Of a stretch of DNA of 42,390 nucleotides, positions 42,184-42,390 are shown piece by piece. How positions within the stretch are numbered: the stretch's first letter is position 1; each line of letters begins with the position of its first letter. The translations under genes and the position numbers were made by a program. Source of the stretch: CAJGCS01 sp045589955 (GTDB taxonomy: Bacteria; Bacillota_I; Bacilli_A; ML615J-28; CAG-313); contig JAZNQD010000065.1 in NCBI GenBank assembly GCA_045589955.1, positions 1-42,390 of the forward strand. Reading direction: 5' to 3'. A model generated the notes under the pieces. It did no database searches, was not told the DNA's origin, and worked only from the letters and a program-made list of their open reading frames with translations.

Positions 42184-42225
42184 GTGAGCATTTTTTGTGA
42201 CAGAATTTACAAAAATTGGTATACT
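42184..42225 (+). promoter_or_regulatory. rRNA promoter P2 with upstream element
   Basis: The same GTGAGCATTT (42184-42193) precedes GTGACA (42197-42202), a 17-bp spacer ending in TGG, and TATACT (42220-42225). An A/T-rich UP-like stretch (about 42165-42183) lies upstream. Confidence 0.75.
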
Positions 42226-42258
42226 ATTTAGGCAATGTTGTAATGACATGAAAAATTA

Positions 42259-42272
42259 GATCTTTGAAAACT
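42259..42272 (+). promoter_or_regulatory. boxA-like rRNA antitermination site
   Basis: The leader contains GATCTTTGAAAACT, which resembles the Firmicutes rRNA boxA (Nus-factor) element. It lies about 35 bases before the predicted 16S 5' end. Confidence 0.6.
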
Positions 42273-42305
42273 GAACATAACAGGTGGAGCAGGATATAAT
42301 TAAAC

Positions 42306-42390
42306 TTTTTTGAGAGTTTGATCCTGGCTCAGGATTAACGCTGGCGGCATGCCTAATACATGCAAGTCGAACGAGATCTTCGGATCTAGT
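42306..42390 (+). rRNA. 16S ribosomal RNA, 5' end only
   Basis: The universal AGAGTTTGATCCTGGCTCAG lies at 42313-42332, which places the mature 5' end near 42306 by comparison with E. coli numbering. It continues with ATTAACGCTGGCGGCATGCC and CATGCAAGTCGAACG as in Firmicutes and runs off the window. The rest of the rRNA operon is outside. Confidence 0.98.

Noticed and set aside
1..42390. tRNA genes
   Set aside because: No cloverleaf-like segment with a GTTCRA T-loop was noticed in any intergenic gap; a tRNAscan run would settle it.

Overview
The window is AT-rich DNA from a low-GC Gram-positive bacterium. The gene content and order fit a member of the Bacilli close to the Erysipelotrichales/RF39/Acholeplasma side of the tree. 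The evidence is Bacillus-like gene neighbourhoods (yrrMNO-greA, yqeGHK-rsfS, hrcA-grpE-dnaK-dnaJ, cshB-nfo-ispG), CIRCE operators, many lipoproteins with a Cys lipobox, and the first 85 or so bases of a 16S rRNA gene with Firmicutes-type sequence. The species cannot be named from this alone. Trp is always TGG in these genes, and 37 of 38 genes stop with TAA or TAG; only rsmE stops with TGA.

Layout. 1-7.3 kb: a lipoprotein beta-N-acetylglucosaminidase (NagZ type) with a PTS EIIC-like transporter, a threonine aldolase, a guanylate-kinase-like protein, a DUF1461 membrane protein and an overlapping YgjP-type metallopeptidase. 7.5-12.8 kb: an XRE/helical-repeat regulator, then the tRNA wobble-uridine genes trmR-trhP1-trhP2, greA and mtnN. 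12.8-14.2 kb (minus strand): a pro-sigma-K-like sigma factor and tcdA. 14.3-19.2 kb: yqeG-yqeH-yqeK-rsfS (ribosome assembly), a YlmC/YmxH PRC-barrel protein, a ROK-like protein and a metallo-beta-lactamase-fold hydrolase. 19.2-20.3 kb (minus): an M42 aminopeptidase. 20.4-25.1 kb: the HrcA-controlled chaperone operon with two CIRCE boxes. 25.2-31.6 kb: two large lipoproteins, one a zinc amidase with Big_2 domains, the other a 1375-residue protein of Listeria-Bacteroides repeats. 31.7-36.0 kb: rsmE, mtaB, cshB and nfo. 36.0-37.8 kb (minus): ispG and a small DNA-binding protein with a lysine-rich tail. 37.9-42.0 kb: an RluA-type pseudouridine synthase, metK, a GH4 glycosidase and a BadF-type kinase. 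42.0 kb to the end: tandem rRNA promoters, a boxA-like leader and the start of 16S rRNA.

Most of the window is core housekeeping: translation and tRNA/rRNA modification, protein folding, isoprenoid synthesis and DNA repair. The accessory part is the set of surface lipoproteins. Two of them carry peptidoglycan-cleaving domains, and the sugar genes near the right end (GH4 plus kinase) could use amino-sugar or beta-glucoside products.

The most unusual items are (1) a roughly 150-residue helical-looking module present four times in the giant lipoprotein, each copy apparently inserted inside a Listeria-Bacteroides repeat; (2) a transposase-like double helix-turn-helix protein that ends in a histone-H1-like lysine/threonine/alanine tail; (3) a sigma-K-like factor that keeps a short hydrophobic pro-sequence; (4) tandem rRNA promoters that share an identical 10-base element at the same distance from each -35 box.
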